Source: Pleurotus ostreatus/Saccharomyces cerevisiae fusant (taxonomy: Eukaryota; Opisthokonta). From it: 15,961 bases of DNA. A model generated the notes under the pieces. That model did not search any database, was not told where the DNA came from, and was given only the letters and a program-made list of their open reading frames with translations. Positions 1-9,500 of the stretch are shown one piece after another. A program made the position numbers and the translations under genes. Location of the stretch: positions 1-15,961 of the forward strand of contig JAMQCK010000779.1 of NCBI GenBank assembly GCA_024196135.1. The letters run 5' to 3'. Within the stretch, counting starts at the first letter, position 1. The number at the start of each line of letters is the position of its first letter.

Positions 1-305
1 CTTCTACATCCGTGCCTTGCATTGCGCAGCGCCCAATAATGGCATTCGCATTGTCTTCCGTGCCTCGGGGCTTCGCGGGGGTATTGCCCTCCTCCCCCGC
101 TCAGAAAATGTCCAGAAATTCTTGTCTTTGCACTCGCTAGCTATGCCCCCTACTTCGCCCGCAATCCCTGACACATCATTGGTTACGTCGGACCCCCGAA
201 AAGCTAGGGCGTCCACTCTTTGACTCAGCCGAGCGCGCGGAAGGCAGGCCCGCCGCACCCCGCACCTATCGGGGCCATCGATAATCCCAAGTTCGTACGC
301 CCTAT
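1..305. other. Intergenic, no gene recognised
   Basis: This stretch lies downstream of the dehydrogenase stop codon on the minus strand and probably includes its 3' untranslated region. The open frames in it are short, overlap on both strands and show no family motif, so I do not call a gene. The neighbouring gene to the left lies outside the window. Confidence 0.5.
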
Positions 306-1764
306 TCACTCGTCCAACCCTAGCTTCTTCAGCAGGCGACTCGCAGGCCCGTGTGGGGCCTTCGGAAGGTCCAGCTCCTTTGAGGGCGGCAGCTCCATCA
401 AGTACCGGATCGCATCTTTCACTCCCAACCCTGCGAACAGCAAAGTCAGCTTCATCTCAGGCGTCAACAGACGGTCATGCGCACCGTTATAGAGCACTTC
501 GTAGATCTGATAGCGCATGTTAGATGGATTCGATTGAACGGCGCACACACTCACGCTTTCCGCGATGGGCGCCGAAACCTTCATCTGGTCGACGATCGCC
601 TTCGCACCCTTTGCCGTCGAGACACCCTCGGCTACACTCCCCAGGGTCTTGACAATTTCATCCAGCGACTCCCCCTGGCCTAAGCGATATCCAACAGTAT
701 AGTTCCGGCTGTTGGAGGAGCTGCAGGTGAGGAACAAATCTCCAACACCGGCTAGACCAAGGAAAGTCAAGGGCGAAGCGCCATATGCCGTCCCAATCCT
801 GGCCATCTCCGCCAGACCACGAGTGATAATCACTGCGGGAATTGAGCAGGTGAGAGCATAAAGTCTAACAATACGCACTAGCCCGAGTGTTGTTCTTGTA
901 GCCCAAGCCGTCCGACATTCCAGCGGCGATGGCATAGACGTTCTTGAGTGCACCTGACAGCTCAAGACCTATGGGATCGGAGCCAGTGTAGCTATGTATT
1001 GTCAAGTTGAGTAAATGGCCATGAAGAAAACGTACGTACCAACGAAAATGAGGCTGATGGAACAGTGTACTGGTCTTCTCTGCTTCACTTTCGGTAAGGG
1101 ACGCGACAGAGACCGAGGTCGGCTGGCGTTGAATGACTGCGTGAGCAAATCAATTTCGGGACGCAATTGTAAGCCAGCTTATGCCGTACTTTCTTTTGCG
1201 AAGGAGGGACCAGACTATTTGCGGGCGTCAAGCTAGTCGCTCGGTGGAAAAAAGAAGAGCACCTCACAATAAATGTTGCGGCCTTGGCTAATGCGGGACC
1301 GCAAGTATCCGTGATGATTTCCAGAGTCAAGGCGTTCGTGCCGATCTCGATACCCTTGTTCACAAAGACAAGCAGAGGGTGTTTCTTTTCATTGAAGCGC
1401 GGGTGCAGGGTGGCTAGACTCTGTCTTGGAATGTTCTAAGACGCGCGCAGGACCGCTCGCGGATCGCGTACCTCAGGAATTGCGTGGGGATCGCGAAGAT
1501 GAGCACGTCCATAGACTCGATGAACGCCTCGTCAGGGAAGTCGGGGCCGATGGCGGTGATGTTCTCGGAGAATGCATGATCGGTGAGGTAGACGGGGTTA
1601 CGATGGGAAGCATTGAAGGTCTCGATGACTTCCTTCTCGCGAGCCCACATGAAAACTTCGTGATTCGAGTCGCCGAGGTGATCAGCCAGGCAGCTTCCAA
1701 AGTTTCCAGCACCAAAGACGCAGACGCGCGAGCGATCAGCAGAGACATCCTTGGAGGAAGCCAT
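306..1764 (-). CDS. NAD(P)-dependent glycerol-3-phosphate dehydrogenase, GpsA type
   Basis: Predicted to interconvert dihydroxyacetone phosphate and glycerol-3-phosphate with NAD(P)H, feeding glycerol and phospholipid synthesis. Model: complement(join(306..506, 555..832, 879..991, 1040..1136, 1190..1214, 1268..1418, 1472..1764)), 385 aa, six introns of 46-53 nt, all in phase. The dinucleotide-binding motif GAGNFG is near residue 20. The two family lysines sit in FVNKGIE (K119) and GALKNV (K205). SGPSFAKE is split over a 25-nt micro-exon (1190-1214). Motifs such as [21 protein letters not shown] and the [13 protein letters not shown] end resemble bacterial GpsA more than yeast Gpd1, which has GSGNWG and IPHQFLP. 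The start MASSKD is chosen because it sits just before the Rossmann fold. An in-frame ATG at 1923 would add 53 residues without any acidic side chain. The C-terminus lacks a peroxisomal tripeptide. Divergent from SED5. Confidence 0.9.
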
Positions 1765-2151
1765 CCTGAACTTGAAGGTGGGGGCGGAGTAGGTCTGGTA
1801 GGATCTGAGTCTGATAGACGGTGGGGGAGCTAGATGAGTCCTGTAAATCGAGCAGAGAGAAGATGGTCGAGGATTGCGGAGGGGACTTGTTCTCGAGATG
1901 GCAGCAGAATGCAAGAGGCGCATAGGACACCACTGATGTCGTCAGGCGACTGCGACTGTCAATTGACAAACACGAGCGACGCGCACTCGGACCGCGGCCC
2001 GCACATCCGTCCCATCGCCTCGCGTGATTTCTTGATCCCCAGGTCACGCCCGCGTGACGTTGCTCCCTCGTTCGCCGCCTCCATTGCCCGCGTTCACCGC
2101 TCCTTTGACGCCCTACCTAGAGCCCGTTAATCAGAAGAAAAGGATCGCAAG
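1765..2151. promoter_or_regulatory. Divergent promoter region between dehydrogenase and SED5
   Basis: These 387 bp separate two start codons pointing away from each other, so they must hold both 5' untranslated regions and both promoters. The dehydrogenase side is pyrimidine-rich on its sense strand, as is common in fungal 5' leaders. The SED5 side carries a 16-bp inverted repeat, listed separately. I see no convincing TATA box for either gene. Confidence 0.6.
2043..2058. promoter_or_regulatory. Inverted repeat GTCACGC-CC-GCGTGAC
   Basis: Two perfect 7-bp arms flank a 2-bp spacer, 94 bp upstream of the SED5 start codon. The half-site GTCACG recurs as an inverted pair in front of REV1. The symmetry suggests a binding site for a dimeric transcription factor. 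The factor is unknown and the function is inference. Confidence 0.4.
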
Positions 2152-3458
2152 ATGCCCATCCAAGACCGCACGAACGAGTTCCGCTCCTGCGTCGAGAGCA
2201 TTCGCACGCGCTCGTCACTTCCCCCGGCGCGCCAGCGCCTCCTCAATGGCAAGCAACAAGGCGGGAAGAGCGAGTTCTCACGTATGGCCAGTGCGATTGG
2301 GAAGGACATTAGTAGCACGTCACTTAAGTTGGGGAAACTAGCCCAGCGTGCGTGTCCTCGTTTGCTGTTGAACTCAGTGCGCTAACGTGTCCGCAGTCGC
2401 TAAACGGAAGACGTTGTTCGACGACCGGCCAGTCGAGATCAGCGTGCGCCGAAACCCTGGACTCAATGAAGAACGAGGCGACTGACATGTTCCCCCACAG
2501 GAATTGACATTCATCATCAAGCAGGACATAGCGAACATTAACAAGCAAATTGCGGCGCTACAGTCCTACGTCAAGCAGCATAACTCCCATGGCCGCGCGA
2601 AGCAAGTCGACGAGCACAATAACAACGTCGTCATGCTTTTGCAGAGCAAGCTGGCGAACACCAGTATGACATTCAAGGACGTACTGGAGATACGAACTCA
2701 GGTGCGTACTGCCGTACAACCGTCCCTCCTCGGCCTTACTGACCAGCGCTCTACAGAACATGAAGGAGTCCAAGGACCGGACAGAGCAGTTCATGTACTC
2801 CGCGTCCACGTCAGCCTCCTCGACGTCCGGGTCCAGTGCGTACCTTATTCCCCTCCGGTTATCTCCCCGATTCTCATACGCCACAGGTTCATTATTGTAT
2901 CAGTCGCACCGGGCGGACCCGATGGGTGACGGGAGCGCCAGCCGCTTCGACTCGAAGGGGAAGGGTCGCGCGCACCATAATGGTGACCTGCTAGCGCTTG
3001 ATCTAGATGCTGCCGAGGAAGGCTTGGGTGGTCACAATGGTGGTGCCTTCCAACAGATGCAATTGGTTGAGCAGCAGGTGCGTACTTGTGTCGGGTCCTT
3101 GTTGAGAAGCGTTCTAACGAGTTTGCAGGACTCGTACATCCAACAACGGTCGACCGCGATAGAATCCATCGAGTCGACTATCGCCGAGCTTGGCCAGATT
3201 TTCACCCAACTCGCCACCATGGTCGCCGAGCAGCGGGAAACGGTGCAGCGCATCGACGCCGACACGATGGATATTGCAAGCAATGTCAGCGGCGCGCAAC
3301 GAGAACTGCTCAAGTACTACGCGAGCATATCGAGCAACCGCTGGCTCATGCTCAAGATCTTCGGCGTCTTGATTGTCTTCGTACGTCTCGCCGCAGGGGT
3401 GTGCGCTTCAGTTACTGACGCGCCCTCGTAGTTCCTGCTCTTCATTCTCGTGACATAG
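2152..3458 (+). CDS. SED5: Syntaxin-5/Sed5 family t-SNARE (Qa-SNARE)
   Basis: Golgi Qa-SNARE that drives fusion of ER-derived and intra-Golgi vesicles. Model: join(2152..2347, 2397..2443, 2501..2701, 2757..2835, 2887..3077, 3129..3380, 3432..3458), 330 aa, six introns of 49-57 nt. The N-terminus MPIQDRTNEF matches the Sed5 N-peptide (DRTxEF), known in yeast to bind the SM protein Sly1, and this fixes the start. An Habc-like helical region follows, then a Ser-rich and acidic linker (about residues 165-235). The SNARE motif spans about 241-301 and contains ELGQIFTQLATMVAEQ, with the zero-layer glutamine at about Q273. A single C-terminal membrane anchor (about 311-329) ends one residue before the stop, so the protein is tail-anchored. 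The anchor is split by the last intron. The introns at 2836-2886 and 3078-3128 are 51 nt and stop-free, so their retention would keep frame. Confidence 0.95.
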
Positions 3459-3584
3459 CAGCTGGACCTGCGGACCCTACTACCCACCTCCCGCGATACC
3501 TACCTTCACGGACGGACTACTTTATCACTTATGCACATTATGCGCGTGTTGCATGCATGCCTGGCCTAATGGTATCCATCTTTT

Positions 3585-3596
3585 AGCTCATGAGCT
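3585..3596. repeat. 12-bp perfect palindrome between convergent genes
   Basis: AGCTCATGAGCT is its own reverse complement and lies in the 182-bp gap between the convergent SED5 and NOP6 stop codons. A second short palindrome, GCATGCATGC, is at 3551-3560. They may sit in 3' untranslated sequence. No function can be assigned, and palindromes of this size can arise by chance. Confidence 0.3.
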
Positions 3597-3640
3597 CCTA
3601 AGGTTGTGCTTCAAGCCACTGCACTACGGGTATGATGCGC

Positions 3641-4796
3641 TCAGCCTATGGGTATGGCGTTCATGCCGGTGCTGAAGGCCTTCGAGCGCTTCTTCCCTCT
3701 GATGTGCTTCTTGCCGCCGCGATGTGTGGTATCGTCGTCGGCATCGGGCACTGACCAGGTGCGCTTCTTCAAAGGCGCCTGCTCGAGACCGGATGTGGCC
3801 GAGTAGCGCTGAGGGCGTTCTGGTACAACACCGTCATTACCCTTCGCGGTTTTCTTATCCTGAGGAATGGATGGGTTATCCGCACACACAAGGACATGGT
3901 GAGGGAATACGCACCCTTCTGGTCAGCATCTCCTTGTTCCGCTGCTTGAGCTTGTTGAGTCTAGCCTCGCTCTTCCCGCCGCCACCAGCGGTAAGCTCGA
4001 CATTGATCAGTCGGCCCTCGAGCTCGGATTGGTGTAGCTTGAGGGCTTGCTGCAGCGCGGTCTTGTTCTGGAACTCGAGGAAGGCGCATCCTTTTGACTT
4101 CGTGGGCGCGGCGCCGGGTTTTGTGGTTTTGGGGGTGAGCAAACGAATTTCGGGAGGGGGTTCTGGAGAAGATCGTGAGGTCTGCACGCGAGAGTGTACT
4201 GCTTTGCACGCACCACAAGCGGAGAAGTGTCTTTGTATTGCTTCCTTGCTCGTGCTGAACTTGAGGTTGCCTGTAGAGAACGTGAGAAGATGTGGGAGGA
4301 AGGGGAAATACCAGTACGCACCAACGAACAAGATCAGCCTCTGCTTCACCTTCTTCTCCGGACGCGCGGACTCCTCCTGGTCCCCATCCACAGCATCGTC
4401 CTCCCGCTTCCGCTTCTTGCTTTTTGTAGCAGTAGGAGCGGCACCCCCCTCCGCGCCCTCCCCCTCCGCCCGCTTCTTCCCCTTCCCCTTCTTCGTCTTC
4501 CCTGCGCCAGCGCTCTCAGCCGCCACCTCGCGATCTGCAGCTTCACCCGCATCCGCCGGCGCCACGGCAGCCGGTTCACTAGATTCCTTGCCCCCCTTTC
4601 CAGCATCCGCGCCGCGCTTGCCAGCGCGATCCTTAGAAGGGCCGGGCTGGGCATGCTCTTCGGCGGCTTGCTCTTCGATGTCGTCCTCGGGGACGTCGAG
4701 CTGCTCAGGACGCCCCTTGTCGCCCCTCTTCTTGCGGTCGCGGAAGGCGAGGGCCTTCTTTTGCTTCTTGCTGAGCTTGGCGTCTGTCGGGCTCAT
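3641..4796 (-). CDS. NOP6: Nop6-like RRM protein, 40S ribosome biogenesis
   Basis: Likely nucleolar RNA-binding protein of small-subunit pre-rRNA processing. Model: complement(join(3641..3859, 3915..4162, 4214..4270, 4322..4796)), 332 aa, three introns of 51-55 nt. The start MSPTDAKLSKKQKKALAF is typical of basic nucleolar proteins. An in-frame open stretch extends upstream to 4868, but the ATG at 4796 begins the lysine-rich segment. Residues 1-150 are low-complexity, alternating Lys/Arg clusters with Glu/Ala/Gly tracts, with nuclear-localisation-like KSKKRKRE. One RRM covers about 152-235: RNP2 is LILFVGNL and RNP1 is KGCAFLEF (about 201-208), where Cys replaces the usual aromatic at position three. 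The C-terminus is basic, with HRGGKKHIRGKKRSK and a terminal FSTGMNAIPIG. The family assignment rests on architecture and the ILFVGNL motif. Convergent with SED5. Introns 1 and 2 are 51 nt and stop-free. Confidence 0.82.
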
Positions 4797-4875
4797 CGCG
4801 GGAGGTGAGGGGGTGTGTGAGTAGTGATCGAGGCGGGCGGCGATTCTGATGGACGATCGGTGCCACAAAACGCAG

Positions 4876-4881
4876 CACGTG
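4876..4881. promoter_or_regulatory. CACGTG E-box upstream of NOP6
   Basis: A palindromic CACGTG lies 80 bp upstream of the NOP6 start codon. Such sites are bound by fungal bHLH factors of the Cbf1/Pho4 class. A six-base match alone is weak evidence, although the same hexamer also precedes REV1 and the transporter gene in this window. Confidence 0.3.
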
Positions 4882-5086
4882 GGATGGACCTACAAGTATG
4901 ATCCGAATCGTGGTCCTCAAGGTTCAACTTACCTTGCCACTGCGTGCCAGTGATAAGTCGTGTACTTTGCAACGGAACTGAGCCACTGAGGGGCTGCTGA
5001 GGTAAGTAGGAATGGACACAAATTATCGATATCCTAGTCAACCAAAAGCATATCGCCAGCTATCTCTTGTAGGTCAGGTATGCTCC

Positions 5087-6306
5087 TTATATATAATCCT
5101 TCAGCAAGGACCTGTGCTCATCGCAGCGTATGAACGCATAACACATTTTCTGGAAGGCAAGCTTGTAGAGCCACTGATCGTACTCGGGACCGTACCTCCT
5201 CGCATCGGCCCAGTCGATCACATGGCAGTGCCCTAGCGTAGAAATACTTGTACGATACATGCAGAACATACTACGAGTGGTCACCGACCAAGTAAGGGAA
5301 AACCCTCCTAGAGATATCAGGGTAGTGGATCCTAATACTTTCACGCAGTTGCGCTTGATGTGTTTCGCAGTGTATGAAGGCGGCTACCAGATCCACCACA
5401 TCATTGCCGACGTATAACTCCTTGCTGAAGACGTTTTCGCTTGACCAGTCGACGAGGACAGCGATATTGTTGCCTTCAGGCACTCAAATGTTGGGCTCGC
5501 GCACATCACAATGGAACGTGTCGCGCTGATGGGCAAAGTTGAGGGTCCGCAAGGCAGACTCGAACTGTAAGGATGATTAGGCAACATTTCGGGTAGTTTG
5601 TGGAAAGGGTATTCACTAGGGCAAAGTACTGTGCATAGTCTCTATACATGGCGGTTCCGACGGCAGAGTCCACATCTTCCTGAATAGCCTTCAGTGTAGG
5701 CGCTTTGATGTCCTCCAGCGCTAGGATGCTCCCTTCTTCCATCCACGGCACGAGCACCTGAATACAGTCAACACCGACGTGGATTGACAGAGCAGAGCGG
5801 CTCACCTGATGCTCGCCCAAGAAATACGGTAGCGTGCCGCCCTGGAGGTCTGCGAGGGCCATATAAGAGGCGACCTCTCTTTCAACAAGCTGAGCAGGGG
5901 ATCGATATGCGCCGCACCGCATTAACCCCTCGGTCAAACCGGGATCAGGGTAATGCAGTAGACTCGGGATCACGAATTTGAATATTACTTCGACAGTAAC
6001 CTGAGAGTCTTCATCGAGGGCAGTGGCGACCCAGACCTGCGAACGGAGATCGAAGCCTTCTTTCAAGGGTCTGGTTAGAGTGTACACCACAGGTTTCCGG
6101 TAGGGCAAGCTAGGGACGTGGCGGGCCCTTTCGACGAGCTGCACTGAGCGCGTGGGAGGCTAAGGCAGCGCAAGCACGAACGTTGTGCCTGCGGCAAGAG
6201 GACGCTCGCGGGAGGCCTGGCGAAGGTAGCTCATCCAGGAACGGTATTCGTGGATGGAATCCTCGTTTCCAGGAGTGAAAGGCGGGAGTGCCATTATCTT
6301 GTCCAT
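5087..6306 (-). pseudogene. Protein-kinase-like gene with two in-frame stops
   Basis: Reading complement(join(5087..5232, 5285..5564, 5617..5757, 5806..6306)) gives 356 in-phase codons with three introns of 48-52 nt, interrupted by TAG at codon 49 (6160-6162) and TGA at codon 241 (5484-5486). Kinase-fold landmarks remain: a beta-3-like lysine in VIFKF (about 110), an alpha-C-like glutamate in VEREVASYM, the hinge-like VLVPWMEEG, a catalytic-loop match HCDVREPNI (D234, N239) and a DFG-equivalent VLVDWS (D253). The Gly-rich loop is not obvious, so the family is divergent even without the stops. The first stop is flanked by FVLALP and PPTRSVQLVE in the same frame. The second falls directly between the catalytic loop and the metal-binding Asp. 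The C-terminus holds a second DW-containing module resembling the first. The last splice (donor GTGACC) is the least certain. Readthrough or a sequencing error are alternatives. It lies tandem to and downstream of REV1. Confidence 0.65.
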
Positions 6307-6516
6307 TGGTCGGTCTGGTTGGACGACGATGGAAGGAGCAGGGTTGAAGTGCTCTCAAGGTCGCGCGCAAACATGAGTGCGCAGCGTGTTGTACACGACC
6401 CCAGCGTGCCACGAGGCCGTGCTTGGCTAGCGTTCGGTCAGGACGTGCACAGGCTCAAACGTAAAGGGAGGAAGACTCACTGAGCCGCCGCTGGCATGAA
6501 TCAACGACTCTGATCG

Positions 6517-9500
6517 TCAACGCAACGATAACGAGCCCCCAAATCGCTTCCTTGCAGCCTGATCCATCTCGCCCTTGACGCTACGAAAGACGGCCCACCA
6601 GACTCTGCCGGCCTTGCACTTCGCAGTCTCCAGCCCGTCATCATCTTCGTGGCACTCGCAATGCTCCCATTGTCGCCTGAGCAGTACCAGCCACCACTTC
6701 ATCACCGCAACTGCGGTCTCGAGGCCTTCGTCGCCGACGACTGTGCTGTCCAAGCATTGCAGGAGGTATTTGCGGAACAGCTCCACATCTTTCTCCTTCG
6801 GAGGCCAGTGCCGGTAGCCGACGACCCAACGCTCGAGCAGGTTCTGCACCTCGTCTAGATCCGTGAAAATGAGCTTGTCGGAGCGGCCCTTTATCTGATG
6901 CTTAAGTGACGCAGGTTCGAGGAGATGAGCTTGCGGCGGCGGCGCGTACACCTGCGTAGAGGCAGACCGCGTCGCTCGACGTCGAGGCTTAAGCACTTTC
7001 CGTGGCGGTTCGGGAAGGTTGTCGATCTCGGTACCGCTCTTTGCCAGCCGCGCGCGAAGTAGTTGCTCGCGCTGCACTTTCGGTGGCAGCAGAGCAAAGA
7101 TTGTGGGATCGATCTCCAGCTTTTCGAGCTCGGCAGCGCTGACCTTGCCAGGCCCGCCTCGACCTGGTGCGAAGATACTCTTCCTGGGCGAGACGCTGGG
7201 CCTCGTAGTACGCGGCGCAAGCTGGTGGGTGATGCGCGCGAAGTTGGTGACCTTGCCGTTCTGCCTGTTGGGAAACAAGGAGACAGGCGTTCTAGCGCGC
7301 GGCCGTCCGTGCTGAGGCGGCTCAGGAGCGAGGACTGCGGGAGATGCGGATCGCCGCTTGTATTCGCCAGTCAGCTCGTCACGAATCTGTGTCGGTAGCG
7401 CTTGGAGAACGTTCTTGTCGACTTGGGAGAAGCGGGGCAGATCGAGCAGAGTCGCTGGGGCAGATTCGGGCTTCTTCGACGGGCCAGCCGTGCCTTCATT
7501 GGGCACCTCTTGGTCAATAGGTTCTCTGTCGACAACGCGGTCCACCTTGTTACCACCCTCGACGGTCGCGAAGTTGAGCCTTGATTGGCCTGGCTCCGCA
7601 TTGTCAGTTCCAGTGAGTGACTGCAGCTTCTGAATCTGGATGCCGATCCCGCGCAGTTCCTTCGCGTCAAAATGAAACGACTCTAGGATACGCCAGGCGT
7701 GCTCGCCGATGACCTCCGCATCACTGGTAGCACGACCGTTGCGACCAGCCAGGGCGGCCTGCTTGTTGAACACGTCGCAGGGTCCATGCCCGAGGAACTG
7801 AGCAATGCGTGAGCTCAGTTGAAGTTTACTCAAGATTTTGCATAAGCAGACATACCTTCGAAGGTTCCACCGGTGCCGTGGGGTCTCGCTTCATGATTTT
7901 GAGCGTGATCGACCGCCCAATGACGCCTTCTTGCTCGAGTCTGCGCGATACCTCCCGTGCAAGCCTGAAGATGAACGTGCGTGCTTCCTCGTCGTTCTCC
8001 AAGCGAATGCCGTACTGACCACTCATGTGAGTCCACTTGCGAATATTCTAGAGGGGACACTCACGTTGATCTCCGCGCTCACAGACTTGCGCTTCTTGTC
8101 GCTCTCAAGCCGCCGCTCGTCGATGCCCCGGATGGCGTTGTATAGTGTCTCTCCGGTTGAGCGTCCCAGTGTGTCGATTAGCAGACCCTTGGACTTGCGC
8201 GCGAGATCGCTAAGTCGCGACGAGCCTAGCTTCTCCTGCACCTTTTTGCGCGCAGACCATCCGAATCCATGGAGGTCCGCGATATCCAACTCGGACATAA
8301 GCTCGGGCACGTCTTCCGGAACTACATGACAGGAGCCAGCTGGCTTAGCTCGTCGTGTTGCAAGGCGGGCGAGGAGGATGTTGTGCGCGATACCAATGCT
8401 GACTGAAAACGCTTAAGTACAGACAATGCAGCAAGTCCGAACGGATAGACGCACCTTCGCATCCTGTAGCACTTCGGACTTGCGAACGGATGGACTCCGC
8501 GAGATCCTTTGCGGGGTCGGAGCCCGGGAGGGCATCCGTGCGTAGCTGGTAGACCGTCGACGAGACATCGATGAGTGCCTCGTCAACAGATACGGCTTGA
8601 AGGTCGTCCGCGTGCGACATGAGGATCGTGTAGAACTTGAGTGAGAATTCCTTGTACCTACACGCCTATTAGAATACGATAAGGGCGCGTTGTCGTCGCG
8701 AACAAACCTCTCGAACTCGTACGGTATGGTCCGGACAGTAGGACATAGAGTGCGCGCCTGCTGCAAACTGATGTATTCGCGTTAGTCACCGGCGTTGAAC
8801 AACGAGCTGGTTGCCCACCTCATACCGTTCTTGATGCCAAACTTGCGAGCCTCGTAGCTAGCGCTTGCTATTTCGCTGGTACTCGAGTTCCCGCCATCCT
8901 GAGAGTGGCAAACGACGACCGGTTTGTCTCGTAGCTCAGGACGGCCAATAAGGCTCGCGGCGACAAAGAAGGAGTCGAAGTCGCAATGCATGATGACGCG
9001 ATCTACGGGAGCTTCACGCGCTTTACCTTTGCCTTTCTTTGAGGGCGAGCGCAGCACAAATCCAGCAGCGCGCATACTGTATTGGAGCGGGTCGACCCCA
9101 TCTTCGTCGCCCGAGACCTTCTTTGGTGCAGCGTCGCCCTCCTTACGAGCAGCATCTGCATTACCCTCGCCCTCACCATCGGCATCGGCGAGGTCCTCAG
9201 CGCGTGCTTGTGCTTCCTGCACAAGCCGCTTCAGCTCCGCCTTCCACGTCGACAGATGATGCAGGCGCGAATTCTTGTAATACCCATCGATGAAGTCGGA
9301 CGCGGCCGACGTATGCGCCTTGCGCCACTCCGGGTCCGCCATCGCGCGCTGCGCGTGCAGGTTGGATGACCAACGCGCGTACGCCGGTGCATCGTCGATT
9401 ACCCTCGGTTTCACGGGGTCCGTCGACTCAGGCTTGTACTTGTCCGCGTCTGTGTCGGAAGGCCCTGCCTCGGGCTGCTCCGAGGGCGGTGGGTCAACGA

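Noticed and set aside
3724..4824. 366-aa plus-strand open frame opposite NOP6
   Set aside because: It is rich in Ser, Ala and Phe because it is the complement of Lys/Glu/Ala codons. The minus strand holds RRM motifs and consistent introns.
6142..6144. GTG at 6144 as a start for a shorter, intact kinase-like protein
   Set aside because: GTG starts are not normal in fungi, coding-like sequence with an ATG (6306) continues upstream in the same frame, and the TGA at 5484-5486 would still truncate the protein.
6911..6920. GGTTCGAGG resembling a tRNA B box
   Set aside because: It lies in the REV1 coding exon, with no A box or cloverleaf around it.
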